The position numbers and the translations under genes were made by a program. Shown one piece after another: positions 22,981-33,140 of a stretch of 64,000 nucleotides of DNA. This DNA is from Hibiscus mutabilis (lineage: Eukaryota > Streptophyta > Magnoliopsida > Malvales > Malvaceae). The number at the start of each line of letters is the position of its first letter. The stretch's first letter is position 1. The notes under the pieces are model-generated. The model was not told the DNA's origin and made no database searches. It saw nothing but the letters and a program-made list of their open reading frames with translations. Location of the stretch: the NCBI GenBank assembly GCA_019671005.1, contig CM033738.1, positions 17,200,202 through 17,264,201 on the forward strand, read 5' to 3'.

Positions 22981-23205
22981 TGTTGAGTATAACTGGTCAT
23001 GGGAATTAGGTTAACTAATCTTGTAAACTAACCTACACGTGGCTCTATCTTACTTGAGCAGTTAGTTTGAGGAGGTTAGTCTGTTATAGGAGTTAGTAGG
23101 TTAAGCTAAGCTTAAGTCTCATCTATATAAGCATGTAATCTGAGAGTTTTATATACACAATAAAATTCTCTATTCTCTTCAGTTTCTGTTTTCTTTAGTT
23201 TTACA
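22981..23205 (+). repeat. 5' LTR of copia D, with TATA box and poly(A) signal
   Basis: Contains TATATAA at 23124-23130 and AATAAAA at 23159-23165, a compact promoter and polyadenylation arrangement normal for small copia LTRs. Confidence 0.92.
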
Positions 23206-23219
23206 TGGTATCATTCGCC
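23206..23219 (+). other. Primer-binding site of copia D
   Basis: TGGTATCA follows the LTR end directly and matches initiator tRNA-Met; the rest (TTCGCC) has diverged from AGAGC. Confidence 0.75.
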
Positions 23220-23261
23220 AAGATTCTGGGGAATTAAAGCTTTGTCTCTTAAGGTTCTACA

Positions 23262-24290
23262 ATGGCGCTGCAAAATTCTGGTGATCAAAGTCGGATAGCT
23301 GCAGATGGTGTTCAGGTTGAATTCTCCTCCAGAAGTGACAGGATGTTCACAAATAAGAAAGTAAATGTCGTACTGGACGAGTACAGTTTTCTTCTGTAGA
23401 AGCAGCAGGTGTTGCTCAAGGTTCGCAGTCATCGCCTAGAGAAGATGTTGATTGGTGCGATGAAGAAGCCTTTGGAAACGGTTCTTTTTGATGGGGAGAA
23501 AGTTCTAAATGACGACTATGAAGAGTATGTTGCTCAGGACAGTGCCCTAGCCTCGTGGTTACTATCTACGATCAGTTCTCACTTACTTCCTCAGTTTGTG
23601 GGTGCTGAAACAGCAGAGGAAGTATGGCGTACAGTACTACAGTTCTTTACAAAAAAAATCCACTACGTATGTTATGGGTTTGCATTCTAAACTCCGTTCT
23701 TTAAAGAAAGGTGATGAAAGCATGAGGGTTTATCTTTCTCGTGTTAAAGAAGTGTGTCATGCATTAGCTTCTTGTGGTAGTTAGATTTCTCAAGTTGAGC
23801 AGATTGCTAGCATCTTGAGTGGCTTATCTAGAGATTATCAACCTTTCATGGCTGTTATAACTACTAGTAAAGAGTTATTTTCTCTTGATAGTGTTTGTAC
23901 GATCTTGATAGATGCAGAGGCACAATTACTGAGTTTTGCTCAGTTAGAATTCTTACCAATCAGTGCAAATGTTGCTCAAGGGAGCATGGCTACTACAACA
24001 TCTGGCTTGCTTGCTGAGACTTTGCAGAAAGGGTTTTCCACTCAACCATACAATGGAGGAAGAAATGGTGGACGGGGCAGAGGCCGTATCAGGTTGCAGT
24101 GCCAGTTATGTGGTAAGAATAGACATTTGGTTGATCGATGCTGGCAGAGATTTAATCAAAATTTCCCTGGGGTAACTGCTTCCGAGCGTAAACAGTTTAG
24201 AGGAGAGTCGAGTGCGGTCAATTACACTGCATATGATGCCAACAATGTTGGTGTTGTGCTCGAGATTTGTCTGGTGATGTACAAGGTGCT
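23262..24290 (+). pseudogene. Copia D Gag
   Basis: Gag would form the particle. The ATG at 23262 opens MALQNSGDQ, but a TAG at 23397-23399 stops it after 45 codons. The frame continues (LLSTISSHLLPQF, ETAEEVWRTVLQFF) to a run of eight A residues near 23651, where one base is gained or lost and the capsid resumes in the next frame (LHSKLRSLKKGDESM). A further stop comes before 23785. The CX2CX4HX4C zinc knuckle CQLCGKNRHLVDRC at about 24100-24145 is complete and follows a Gly/Arg-rich stretch. Breaks in homopolymers could be real or assembly errors. Confidence 0.85.
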
Positions 24291-25520
24291 GCTCCCCAGG
24301 CTCATGTTGCATCCACCAGTCAAGAACAATGGGTGGTTGATTCTGGTGTAACCCATCATGTGACTTCAGATGCTTCTAATGTCATGCATGGTGTTGAGTA
24401 TAATGGTCCAGGTAAGCTGACTGTAGGTAATGGTAGATCCTTAGATGTTAGAATGGTTGGGCAATCTTCTTTATATACCTCATCTAGACCTTTGTTATTG
24501 CATAATCTTCTTCATATACCCAGAATAACAAAGAATTTGCTCTCGGTGTCAAAGCTTGCTAGGGACAATCGAGTTTTCTTTGAATTTCATGCTGGGGATT
24601 GCTATGTTCGAGATGAAGATACTGGCATGACCGTATTGCAAGGGAAGGAACATGAAGGACTATATAGGTTTACTATTAGTGCTGTAGAAAATAGTAGTAT
24701 AAATCTTTGTAAGAAAGTTGAGGTCAATGTTGTTACCGCAACTAATCTTGGTTCTTATGAGCTATGGCATAGGCGTCTTGGTCATCCAGCTTATGAAGTA
24801 TTAAGTCAAGTCTGTAAAACAACTGATGTAAAAATTTCGAAGCAAATGAATAACATTTGTGTAGCATGTCATATGGGAAAGAGCCATAGGCTACCATTTT
24901 CAGCATCTGAAACTATGTATAATTCTCCTTTTCAGCTTGTGTTTACTGATTTATGGGGGCCAGCACATGTTGTATCTAATGGGTTTAGATACTATGTTAC
25001 CTTTGTAGATGCATACTCAAGAATACCTGACTGTACTTGTTGAGAGATAAGTCACAAGCATTGGATGCGTTTCAGTTGTTTAAACAACTGGTAAAAGTTC
25101 AGTTTGGATTACCTATTAAAGCAGTACAAAGTGACTAGGGTGGAGAGTATCGAAGTTTTTCTTCAGTATTACTCAGGGATGGTATTGTGCATAGGGTTGC
25201 ATGTCCTCATACCTCACGGCAGAATGGAGTGGTGGAGAGGAAACACAGGCATGTGATTGAGTTAGCCTTAGTTTTGCTGGCTCAGGCAAGTCTTCCTTTG
25301 AAATTTTGGGCATATGCAGTTACTTCAGCTGTCTACTTGATTAATCGGTTGCCAACGAGGGTGTTTCATAATATCTCTCCATTTGAGAGACTGTTTGCCA
25401 AGATACCTGATTATAAGTGGCTGAAGGTGTTTTCCACATCTAAGACCCTTTCAAAAGCACAAGTTAGAGTTTCGATCTCAAGCCTGCACATTTCTTGGAT
25501 ATAGTCCTCAGCATAAGGGA
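24267..25520 (+). pseudogene. Copia D protease and integrase
   Basis: The protease would process the polyprotein and the integrase insert the cDNA. Protease: WVVDSGVTHHVT (active-site DSG) near 24330-24365. Then the GAG-pre-integrase segment (LWHRRLGHPAYEVL) leads to the zinc-binding CVACHMGKSHRLPF and the core (FTDLWGPAHV). A frameshift near 25020 and a TAG at 25136-25138 in the second core segment (QSD-stop-GGEYRSF) break it. The third segment (CPHTSRQNGVVERKHRHVIE, YLINRLPTRV) is open at 25187-25504, then a small loss near 25435 shifts the frame before FLGYSPQHKGYQCL. Confidence 0.88.
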
Positions 25521-25565
25521 TATCAATGTCTTGCTGCAGATGGTAGGGTATTTGTTTCTCGACAT

Positions 25566-27675
25566 GTGATTTTTGATGAAAACAGTTTTCCCTTTACAGG
25601 TGCAATAAATACAGATGGCAAGGGCAGGTGCTGTTCAAAAGAGTCAAGAGCCTTTCCTGTTATGACTCAAGTGCATAAGGTTCAGATAGTTAGTAGCAAA
25701 CAAGGCTCTATTGATGTTGTGCCACGTGGTGAATCAGAAGGGCATGATCAAGCTGATGTCAGTGGTAATGGTTTCAGCACGCATGAGCAGATAGCTGATA
25801 GTTCTGATTCTCATGATTGTACTGCAAGTAGCATGAGTCCAAGTATACACACTCAAGTTCGTGTTGAAGTAGCAGGTGATACTGTTAGTGATATGAGGCA
25901 AGATGAATCTGGTGTAGGTGTTAGTTCATATGAAATAATGACAAATGTTGGTGAGCAGCAGGCAACAGAAGCTACACAAGAAGAAACTTCCTTAGTGCTT
26001 GGGAACAAGCATCACATGATGACAAGAAGTAAGCATGGCATATTCAAGCCAAAGTTGTATATGGCTGCATGTAATGATGAAGTGGAACCAACGTGTGTTT
26101 ATGAAGCGTTGGAGTCAGAAAATTGGAGGCAAGCAGTACAAGCTGAGATGGATGAGTTGCAAAAGAATGAGACCTGGACTCTAGTAAGTGTTCCTGAAGA
26201 TAGGTCAATAGTAGGATGTAAGTGGTTGTTTAAATTGAAAAGAAATGCAGATGGCACTGTGCACAGGTATAAAGCACGACTGGTGGCTCGAGGCTTCTCA
26301 CAGGTTCCTGGGCAAGATTTCCAGGACACATTCAGCCCTGTTGTTAGGTCGTCTACTTTGAATGTCGTATTATCAGTTGCTGTGACTAATAACTGGAAGT
26401 TAAGACAGGTAGATGTTAACAATGCCTTTCTCAATGGTGATCTTAGTGAAGATGTGTTCATGCAACAACCTCCAGGGTTTGAACAGAAGGCAGCTAATGG
26501 TTCTTCCTTGGTCTGCAAGTTGAACAAGGCTCTTTATGGCCTTAGGCAAGCACCTCGCAATTGGCATCACAAACTGAAAAAGTTTTTTGATTCTGATTGG
26601 GTTCAAAGAATCAAGGGCTGATGCATCATTGTTTGTCAGAAATAAAGAAGGAATAAGGACGTATATGCTGGTGTATGTGGATGACATAGTGGTTACAGGA
26701 CAGTCAAATGAACATATCGAGGAAGTGGTACAGATGCTTAATGCCAAGTTCTCGTTAAAGGATATGGGTGATCTCAATTACTTCTTAGGAATTGAGGTTA
26801 TAAGAGAGAAAGACATGCTTATCTTGAGTCAAAGGAAGTATATATCAGAATTGTTAGCTAGAGTCAACATGAAGGATGCAAGCTCGAGTCCCACTCCAAT
26901 GGTCATTTCATCCAAGTTAGCGAAAGAAGCAGGAAGTGAGCTGTCTGACCCCCATGAGTATAGGAGCATTGTGGGAGCACTTCTATTTGCCTGTCACACA
27001 AGGCCTAATATAGCCTTTAGTGTGAACAATGTGGCACAATTCATGCATGCCCATGTGAAATACATCTTGTAGCAATAAAAAGAATCTTGAGGTATTTAGC
27101 TGGTACGATTTGACTATGGATTAGTATTTGTTCCAGTTATGAATGGGTTGAAAACCACTGTATTTGCTGATGCAGATTGGGGAGGAAGTCTTGATGATCG
27201 CAGGTCAATCTCAGGATACTGTGGGTATGTGGGTAATAGTATGGTGACATGGTATTCTAAGAAGCAGAATACAGTGTCCAGGTCAACTATGGAAGCTGAA
27301 TATAGAAGTGTTGCTGATGCAGCCTCTGAGGTGACGTGGGTTAGGGCTTTGCTTACTGATATGGGAATTGAGCAGAAAGAATTTCCAGTTATCTGGTGTG
27401 ATAACACTAGTGCAGTTGCACTAAGTGCCAATCCTGTGTATCATTCACAGTCCAAACATGTAGATTTAGATGTTCATTTTGTGCTTGAAAAGGTTTCAAC
27501 AGGCCAGGTATATGTAAACTATGTTCTAGCTGATCATCAAACAGCAGATGGTCTTACAAAACCACTTTCGAAGCCATATTTTGAGCTGTTTAGACAAAGG
27601 GTGTGTGTGCAGTCAGTTGACAAAAGGATTGAGAGAGTAGGGAGAATGTTGAGTATAACTGATCGTGGAAATTAG
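25566..27675 (+). pseudogene. Copia D reverse transcriptase and RNase H
   Basis: RT would make the cDNA and RNase H remove the RNA. The RT front is open at 25566-26621: a variable Ser/Asp-rich linker, then WRQAVQAEMDELQKNETW, CKWLFKLKRNADG, RLVARGFSQ and FLNGDLSEDVFMQQPPGF. A frameshift near 26590 moves into 26587-27072, with the catalytic YVDD at 26674-26685, then YFLGIEV. Another shift near 27060 leads to RNase H at 27139-27675: ADADWGGSLDDRRSISGYC, SRSTMEAEYRSV, WCDNTSAVALSANPVYHSQ, LADHQTADGLTKPLS. All key motifs remain; only the shifts disable it, so the damage looks recent. Confidence 0.9.
27630..27646 (+). other. Polypurine tract of copia D
   Basis: GAGAGAGTAGGGAGAA lies directly before the 3' LTR start TGTTGAG. 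Confidence 0.85.
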
Positions 27676-27876
27676 GTTAACTAAATCTTGTAAATTAACT
27701 AACCTACACGTGGCTCTATCTTACTTAAGCAGTTAGTTTGAGGAGGTTAGTCTGTTATAGGAGTTAGTAGGTTAAGCTGAGCTTAAGTCTCATCTATATA
27801 AGCATGTAATCTGAGAGTTTTATATACACAATAAAATTCTCTATTCTCTTCAGTTTCTGTTTTCTTTAGTTTTACA
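27647..27876 (+). repeat. 3' LTR of copia D
   Basis: 230 bp, close to the 5' LTR with small length differences near 27680-27700. Confidence 0.92.
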
Positions 27877-27894
27877 CACTTAAATCACGCAACA

Positions 27895-28850
27895 ATAGTG
27901 AATAAAAAATCTTTCTCTGCTAAGGTAACTAAGCTAAATTCAAGCTATTATGGGGGTTTGACGTCATATACTAAATTCAAGAAGAAGCTCTTAGCTTCAG
28001 TCCCCATTAGAAAAGTTTTCTCTTGTGGTGAGGATAAATTCATCAAATGTAAGAGTTTCAATGTTGAAAAGGCCAAAGATATGATGTTTGTTCTTGGTCC
28101 AAGTGATCTTGGTGAACAACTGAGCTACAACGGAAATAAGACATCACTTTCTATAGATACTGGAACATGTTTCTTACAACTATGCATTGAACTTATCCTG
28201 GATGCTAGATTCAACAAGCCAAAAAATGCGATCATTGACCATTACACATGTATTTTTGGAGATGATTGTCAAATGGAGGGTGTTGCAAATTAAGCTTGTT
28301 CATTTGCTGGGCACTAGTGACTTTGGAAGCTTTTAGCTTTTATGATTACAACCAAATTTTATTGATGATGACATTGAAATTTCCCTTACCGAGAATGTTG
28401 ATGAGCCTTTTAAGTGGCATGGATGGAATTTTCTTTAGGTCAAGAATAGAAACACAAGATATGACGAAATTTGTGTTGTCATTGAGGAAGAAAAGGTTGT
28501 CATCGACAAACCCACTTTGATCAAGGTGACAACCACCATTGAGTATGGGTCTCCAAATAGAGCAAACTCGTATGGTGTGCATGGTAGCACACCGAGTTCC
28601 AAAGAACAAGATGCTACATGGAAAAACCTTGCATGGCCATTGAGCCTTTCCATGTACCTAAAGTTGTTACAAGACATTGGAGTCGCCATTTCTAACAAGG
28701 TGTTTCTCGTGAAGTTGAATAAAATGCCAAGTTTGCTAAAAACGAGAAGTACTAAGAGGAAGCTAGAGATCTCAACTCAATCATCGCTCGTGAACTACCA
28801 AAGGGTGGCAGAATACACTTCCAACATTCACTTCAGAGAACTATGCTGAT
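27895..28850 (+). pseudogene. Unidentified coding-like tract right of solo LTR F
   Basis: Open at 27898-28293 (131 codons, with GEDKFIKCKSFNVEKAKDM, then LELILDARFN-like text), then continuing with shifts: after about 28290 another frame reads HLLGTSDFGSF, then DDDIEISLTENVDEPFKWHG, then VVIEEEKVVIDKPTLIK. This composition is typical of real protein, not chance ORFs, but I recognise no family. It was contiguous with 21097-21577 before LTR F inserted, and a gypsy integrase end lies 0.6 kb downstream on the same strand. It may be a decayed transposon polyprotein or a captured gene. The tract has at least two frame breaks. Confidence 0.35.
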
Positions 28851-28943
28851 GCTACCATAAATCCCTCTCAATAAAATCTTGCTTCCCTTATTAAAGTACT
28901 TCTAGGATTTCTTGGTAGAAGTGAAGACCTTGCATCTTCCAAC

Positions 28944-29925
28944 ATGGCCTTATTAAAAATGTATGGTAATTTTCATGAGGACATACATAAGGAATACAAT
29001 CATAAGGTTGGCATTGTGGAACATAGAACGGGAGCACATCATAGCATTGGTCTAACTCCATATTGTGTTACTTTCCTTGTCTTTACTAACTACATGAGAG
29101 CTTCCATTAGGATTCTTACTTTGAGTCAAAATGAAGTTACTTATGTAGTGGTCAATGATTCCATTTGTCTTAAGAAAGATGGATCAACCACAGCCAATTC
29201 AGCACTTGGCTAGTTTTCGAATAATGCCCAACGATTTTATGATTTGTCAAGCTATTGAAAATGAAACTGTTGGTGCCTACATGGCTATTATCCTCAATGG
29301 GAACACGCCCTCCCACCTTACACACTTTCGGAAAGAAGCTTCCCCAACTAGCTGGAACTTCTATCGAAAGGGTTGAAAAGGATGGCTGCATTCTTTCAGA
29401 AAATTCTTTCAGGAACAACCTCGATGAAATTTTATTGGAACTGGTTTTAAGTTGGAGATTGGTAAAGTTTACTTGAAGCTATAACCCTGTAAGCAAGCTT
29501 CATTGGCACTTAGAGGGAACCTAAAGCTATCTATGAGGTATTATAAACCTTATATAGTAAAACAAAGAATGACAATAGTAACAAACAAAGTGAAATTACC
29601 GGATCACTTGAAGATTCACCAGATTTTCCATGTAAGCTTATTTAAGAAGGTTTCTGGCAAGGTCATTACCACAAGAGATTCTCCAAAAGTCGAACATGAT
29701 GTACAAATTAAGGAATATCTTGCAATGGTGCTCGACAAACGAATTGTGAAATGCGACAACCATGTTGCCAATCAATTGCTGATATAATGGTCTAAAATGG
29801 GTATGAAGAACGTGAGATGGGAGGAATACAGTGTGTTGAAATATTAATTGTCTGATTTTGATCCTTGAAGATAAGAATCAAAGAGGTCGGTGCCGATGAA
29901 AAGCTTGTACTCCGACACGTTAAGA
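28944..29925 (+). pseudogene. Decayed gypsy chromovirus integrase C-terminus
   Basis: At 29460-29560 the frame reads VYLKL, then KQASLALRGNLKLSMRYYKPY, followed at 29580-29720 by VKLPDHLKIHQIFHVSLFKK and at 29730-29860 by VLDKRIVKCDNHVANQLLI, then VRWEEYSVL. This is the integrase C-terminal barrel, linker and chromodomain-like end of a Ty3/gypsy chromovirus, closest in wording to Reina/Galadriel-type elements, unlike the Tekay copies in this window. Stops at about 29785 and frame shifts upstream break it. The part at 28944-29213 (KMYGNFHEDIHKEYNHK, then HHSIGLTPYCVTF) may be core sequence but is not certain. No LTR was found after it. Confidence 0.6.
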
Positions 29926-30289
29926 ATTTCGTTTTAGGTATGTGTTTTTCCTATTTCTTTTCATCATCTATTTCCATCCTTTTTGCCTTTTCTCTATTTC
30001 CCCTTTTCTTCGTGAATTTTATTTACTTCTTTTTATTTTTCAAAATATCAATATAAGATAGGTGTGTACCTTTGTTGATATTTCAACATGATAAGTATAA
30101 TATAATAGCAAAAGGTGTTGAGATATTTGATTTTGATAAAACTTAAATGAAAAATGTTTTTGGACTTAGACCAATTTGGAAAAACATTTTAAAAGTTCAT
30201 TAACCTGAAAAATATATTTGAAAATCTTTTTTAAAGGGTTTTTGACATGTTTGAATGTTTTCAAAATAGCCCAAGTATCAAAAACAGGC

Positions 30290-30560
30290 TTTGAGTACTG
30301 ATACCCTTTCCTCAGTATTGATACTCAAACATCTGTAATGGTACACCACTTATACATACCGATACGTCCTTTAATTCACCAAGTTTTCCAAATTCCAGTA
30401 GGCATATGTCGTACCGGTTACAGGCTTCACCGTACTGATACACGAGTCACCGTATCGAGACTTGTGTATCGCGTACTAGTACTTATTGTTAAAATGCCCA
30501 CCGACTCTTTCTATTTTGAGGAAGATACCAATATCAAAGCCCGTGTACCGATATTGAGAT
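30290..30560. repeat. GTAYCGRTAC-type palindrome cluster in LTR G
   Basis: TACCGATACG near 30357-30366, with variants gtactgatac, gtattgatac, cgtaccggtt, cgtatcgaga, gtatcgcgtac and gtaccgatat spaced irregularly. It is the same motif family as in LTRs C and J. Confidence 0.75.
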
Positions 30561-30682
30561 GCCCATAAGTGCATTAATGTTGGAATTAAAGTCCCTAATG
30601 GCTATAATCAACCCCCAACGGCTAGTAACAGTCAAGAACTCCTTAAAGGGTTTAAAAACAAACTTCAAGCAGCCATGGAACA

Positions 30683-32274
30683 TGTTGTGTGTGATAAGTG
30701 CTACGCAATTGTGCAAGTATACACGTCGCAAGTAATAAAGTGATATGAGTATCGAGTACCGTCTCCACAGGGATTGGTTTGGGCCACTTTGCTTAAGTTA
30801 CTGCACTGTGAAAAGTAAAAACACAATTAAGGGATTATAGGAGTTTAACTAATAACTAAACTAGAAAGCAATAAAGTAAAAGAAAAGATGAGATCGAATG
30901 AGAGAGATAGGCCAGGTTATCGTGAGTTGAGGTGTGATAGCCGATTGGATCGTCTTGGTAAAAGAGTGCACGGGCAACTCAGTTGCCGTGGCAACTTGCA
31001 CAACGGGGTTGCCTTGGAAACTAATCGATGGTTGCCTGGGCAACTAGTTAGGCAACTACTTGGGCGTCTGGGCAGCAATCTTCAAGGTTCGGCAGAGCGT
31101 TCTTCAATGGTTTCTTCTTATCCCTAAGTCAAAACTCTAGCTACTTGTGCATGCCTTGATAATACATCCCTGCGTGAATCAAGGGTGAACAACAACCAAT
31201 CTTGCGCTCCTCTTAGCTTTTGAAATCCTTGACTTATTCCTAAGCCGGATTAATCTTCACCATCAATAGATTGAATAAAGATCATATTCATTCGTTTCTT
31301 GAATCTAACTCTCCCGATATTAGATAAATAGATGAAGTTACGAGATCCTCTCCCAATTCACTCGCAAACAAGAATAAGAACCAAGAATGAATAAACCTTG
31401 AATAGAAAGTGCAAACTCTTATTACCTAAACAAAATCCAATTGTTTTTCACAACAACAAAACACAATAACCCCAACCAATCAAGTTAGTTCATGGTTGGG
31501 TTCAAAAGATATACAAAGAATAATCCCCAAACCATGAATCTAATAGAAGCAAAGAAGAAGAAGAAGAAATCGAACTCTCTCCCCCTTGCTCTCTTGTCGA
31601 AAATTCTCTCCTCTTGCTCTATGGAGTTGTCGAAATTTTCCCTCTCTTCCTCTCTTGGTCTTGTCGAAATTCCCTCTTGCTCTCTCCCCTGGATTTGTCG
31701 AATTTCCTTGCTATTTATAGGGCTAGGCCAAAGTCCTTCTTTGAGGAGGAGTTTGAGTTGGAATTAAATTATCTTTAAAGAATATAATTCTTTATTATAA
31801 TTTTATTCCTATTAGAACTTCTCCTATCTTCTTGGAATTTAATTCTTCTTTAATCTCTGCATGGAAATCAAATTCCTTTGGGCTTGGGCCTTGCTCCATG
31901 TCATCTTGGGCTTGTAAAGTCATGAATTTCGACATCCATATTGCTTTTGGTCTTTGTCGACAAATGCCATGGCAACTGGCTCGGCGTCTCCTTCATGCAT
32001 TGCCCTGGCAAGTAGCTCGGCATATCCCTCATGCATTGCCCTGACAACTAGCTCGGCATTGCTTTGGCAAGTGATCCTGCACATACACACACAAAAACAA
32101 ACCAAAGCAACATCTATTTCCACAAAAAATCACCAAGTTATGAAATCAAGCTCAACGATTGAAGGAAACGTGGATTAATGCATGAATGGCTAACTATGCA
32201 ACTAATATGAGCCTAAGTCTAACAATAATATGAGTAAAAAGGGTAAGAAAAATAGTACTTTTGAACACTTATCA
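30683..32274 (-). repeat. 3' LTR of Athila B
   Basis: In window orientation it runs TGTTGTGTGTGATAAG...ACACTTATCA. It includes GTTGCCGTGGCAAC at 30982-30995 and further GGCAAC/TTGCC words at 31028-31075 and 31966-32075. Confidence 0.95.
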
Positions 32275-32285
32275 CACCCCCAAAC
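32275..32285 (-). other. Polypurine tract of Athila B
   Basis: The minus strand reads GTTTGGGGGTG, ending at the 3' LTR start TGATAAGTG. Element E has the matching GTTTGGGAGTG. Confidence 0.85.
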
Positions 32286-32559
32286 TCGAACTATTGCTTG
32301 TCCTCAAGCAATGCAAACTCATAATTACCTGCCAAGACTTCAATTTTTACAAACTTAGCTTTGAACTTGATTTCAATTCTCTGAACCGGGGCACAAAGTA
32401 TGATTGGCTTTTTATTTTTCGGAAAACTGAGGAGTTACTCGGAATCAAACTATAATGCTTGTGCGTGTGTGCGGAGTTGTGTGCAAGTTGATTTTTCGGG
32501 TTCTATGCAAACAATAGGTTTTCAAATTACTTTATTGGGTTCTTTTTAACATGTTTTAA

Positions 32560-32743
32560 CTAGAGCCAATTTCGGGCACCTCTAGTGTTTTATTTTTAGT
32601 TTTCTTAAGTTAATTTAATTGACTAGAGCCGGTTTCGGGCACCTCTAGTTAAAAAAAATTTTAACGCCTCCTAGAGCCAGTTTCGGGCACCTCTAGTGAT
32701 CAAGTTTTTAGCATATGCTAGAGCCAATTTCGGGCACCTCTAG
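32560..32743 (-). repeat. Four 26-bp hairpin repeats in the 3' UTR of Athila B
   Basis: Copies at 32560-32585, 32623-32648, 32671-32696 and 32718-32743. On the element's sense strand each reads CTAGAGGTGCCCGAAA..TGGCTCTAG with one or two changes, all in the loop or inner positions. CTAGA pairs with TCTAG and GCC with GGC, giving a hairpin. The spacing is irregular and the spacers unrelated, so this is not a simple tandem repeat. Element E has five homologous copies. Confidence 0.85.
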
Positions 32744-33140
32744 CCTTCATCCAATTTTTATTCTAATCCCCCAATTAGTTAATTATCAACCTAAGTTTAC
32801 TAGAGAACTCCTTAAATCAATCAAACCACAACAGTGTTTCATCAAATTTAGCATCATAGTGAAATTCTAAGTTTTTCCATGGTTATCCTAGAATAAAAAT
32901 TCTATCAATTAAGTGCATTGGTAAAGTCATCATTGAATATTCATCAAATCTAAGCAATTATTGTTCTAATTAAAGGCATGGCAAGCAGTTTATGTATCCT
33001 AAATGTAATGCTTAAGATTAATGTAACTAAACATGGAAATTACTAATAACAACCCCCCCAAACTCGAGTGAGGCATTGTCCTCAATGCATGTATAAAAGT
33101 AACGAAAAATAAAAATAAAAATAAAAATGCATACGAGGAC

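Larger units (their letters stand above)
22981..27876 (+). mobile_element. Ty1/copia element D, full length but defective
   Basis: LTRs of 225 bp (22981-23205) and 230 bp (27647-27876), both TGTTGAGTATAACTG...TTTTACA. Order inside: primer site, gag, protease, integrase, RT, RNase H, as in copia. Flanks are AACTT (22976-22980) and CACTT (27877-27881), a TSD with one change; the matching LTR E sequence supports CACTT as original. The element split solo LTR F and is therefore younger than it. Several frameshifts and stops disable it. The short LTRs suggest an Ale/Ivana-like lineage, not settled. Confidence 0.93.
21578..27894 (+). mobile_element. Athila-like solo LTR F, split by copia element D
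   Basis: An LTR of about 1.4 kb in two parts (21578-22980 and 27882-27894), with TSD ATAGT at 21573-21577 and 27895-27899. It starts TAATAAGTGTG (TG mutated to TA) and ends CACGCAACA. Its sequence parallels the reverse complement of LTRs B and E: the start TGATAAGTGTtc/TGTTAAGTGTG, 'ATTATTGTTTAGACTTAGAC', and near the end 'AGACGATATTCGATAG...ATTACTTGCGACGTGTAT'. A TSD directly outside both ends with no internal region shows a solo LTR formed by LTR-LTR recombination. Confidence 0.9.
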
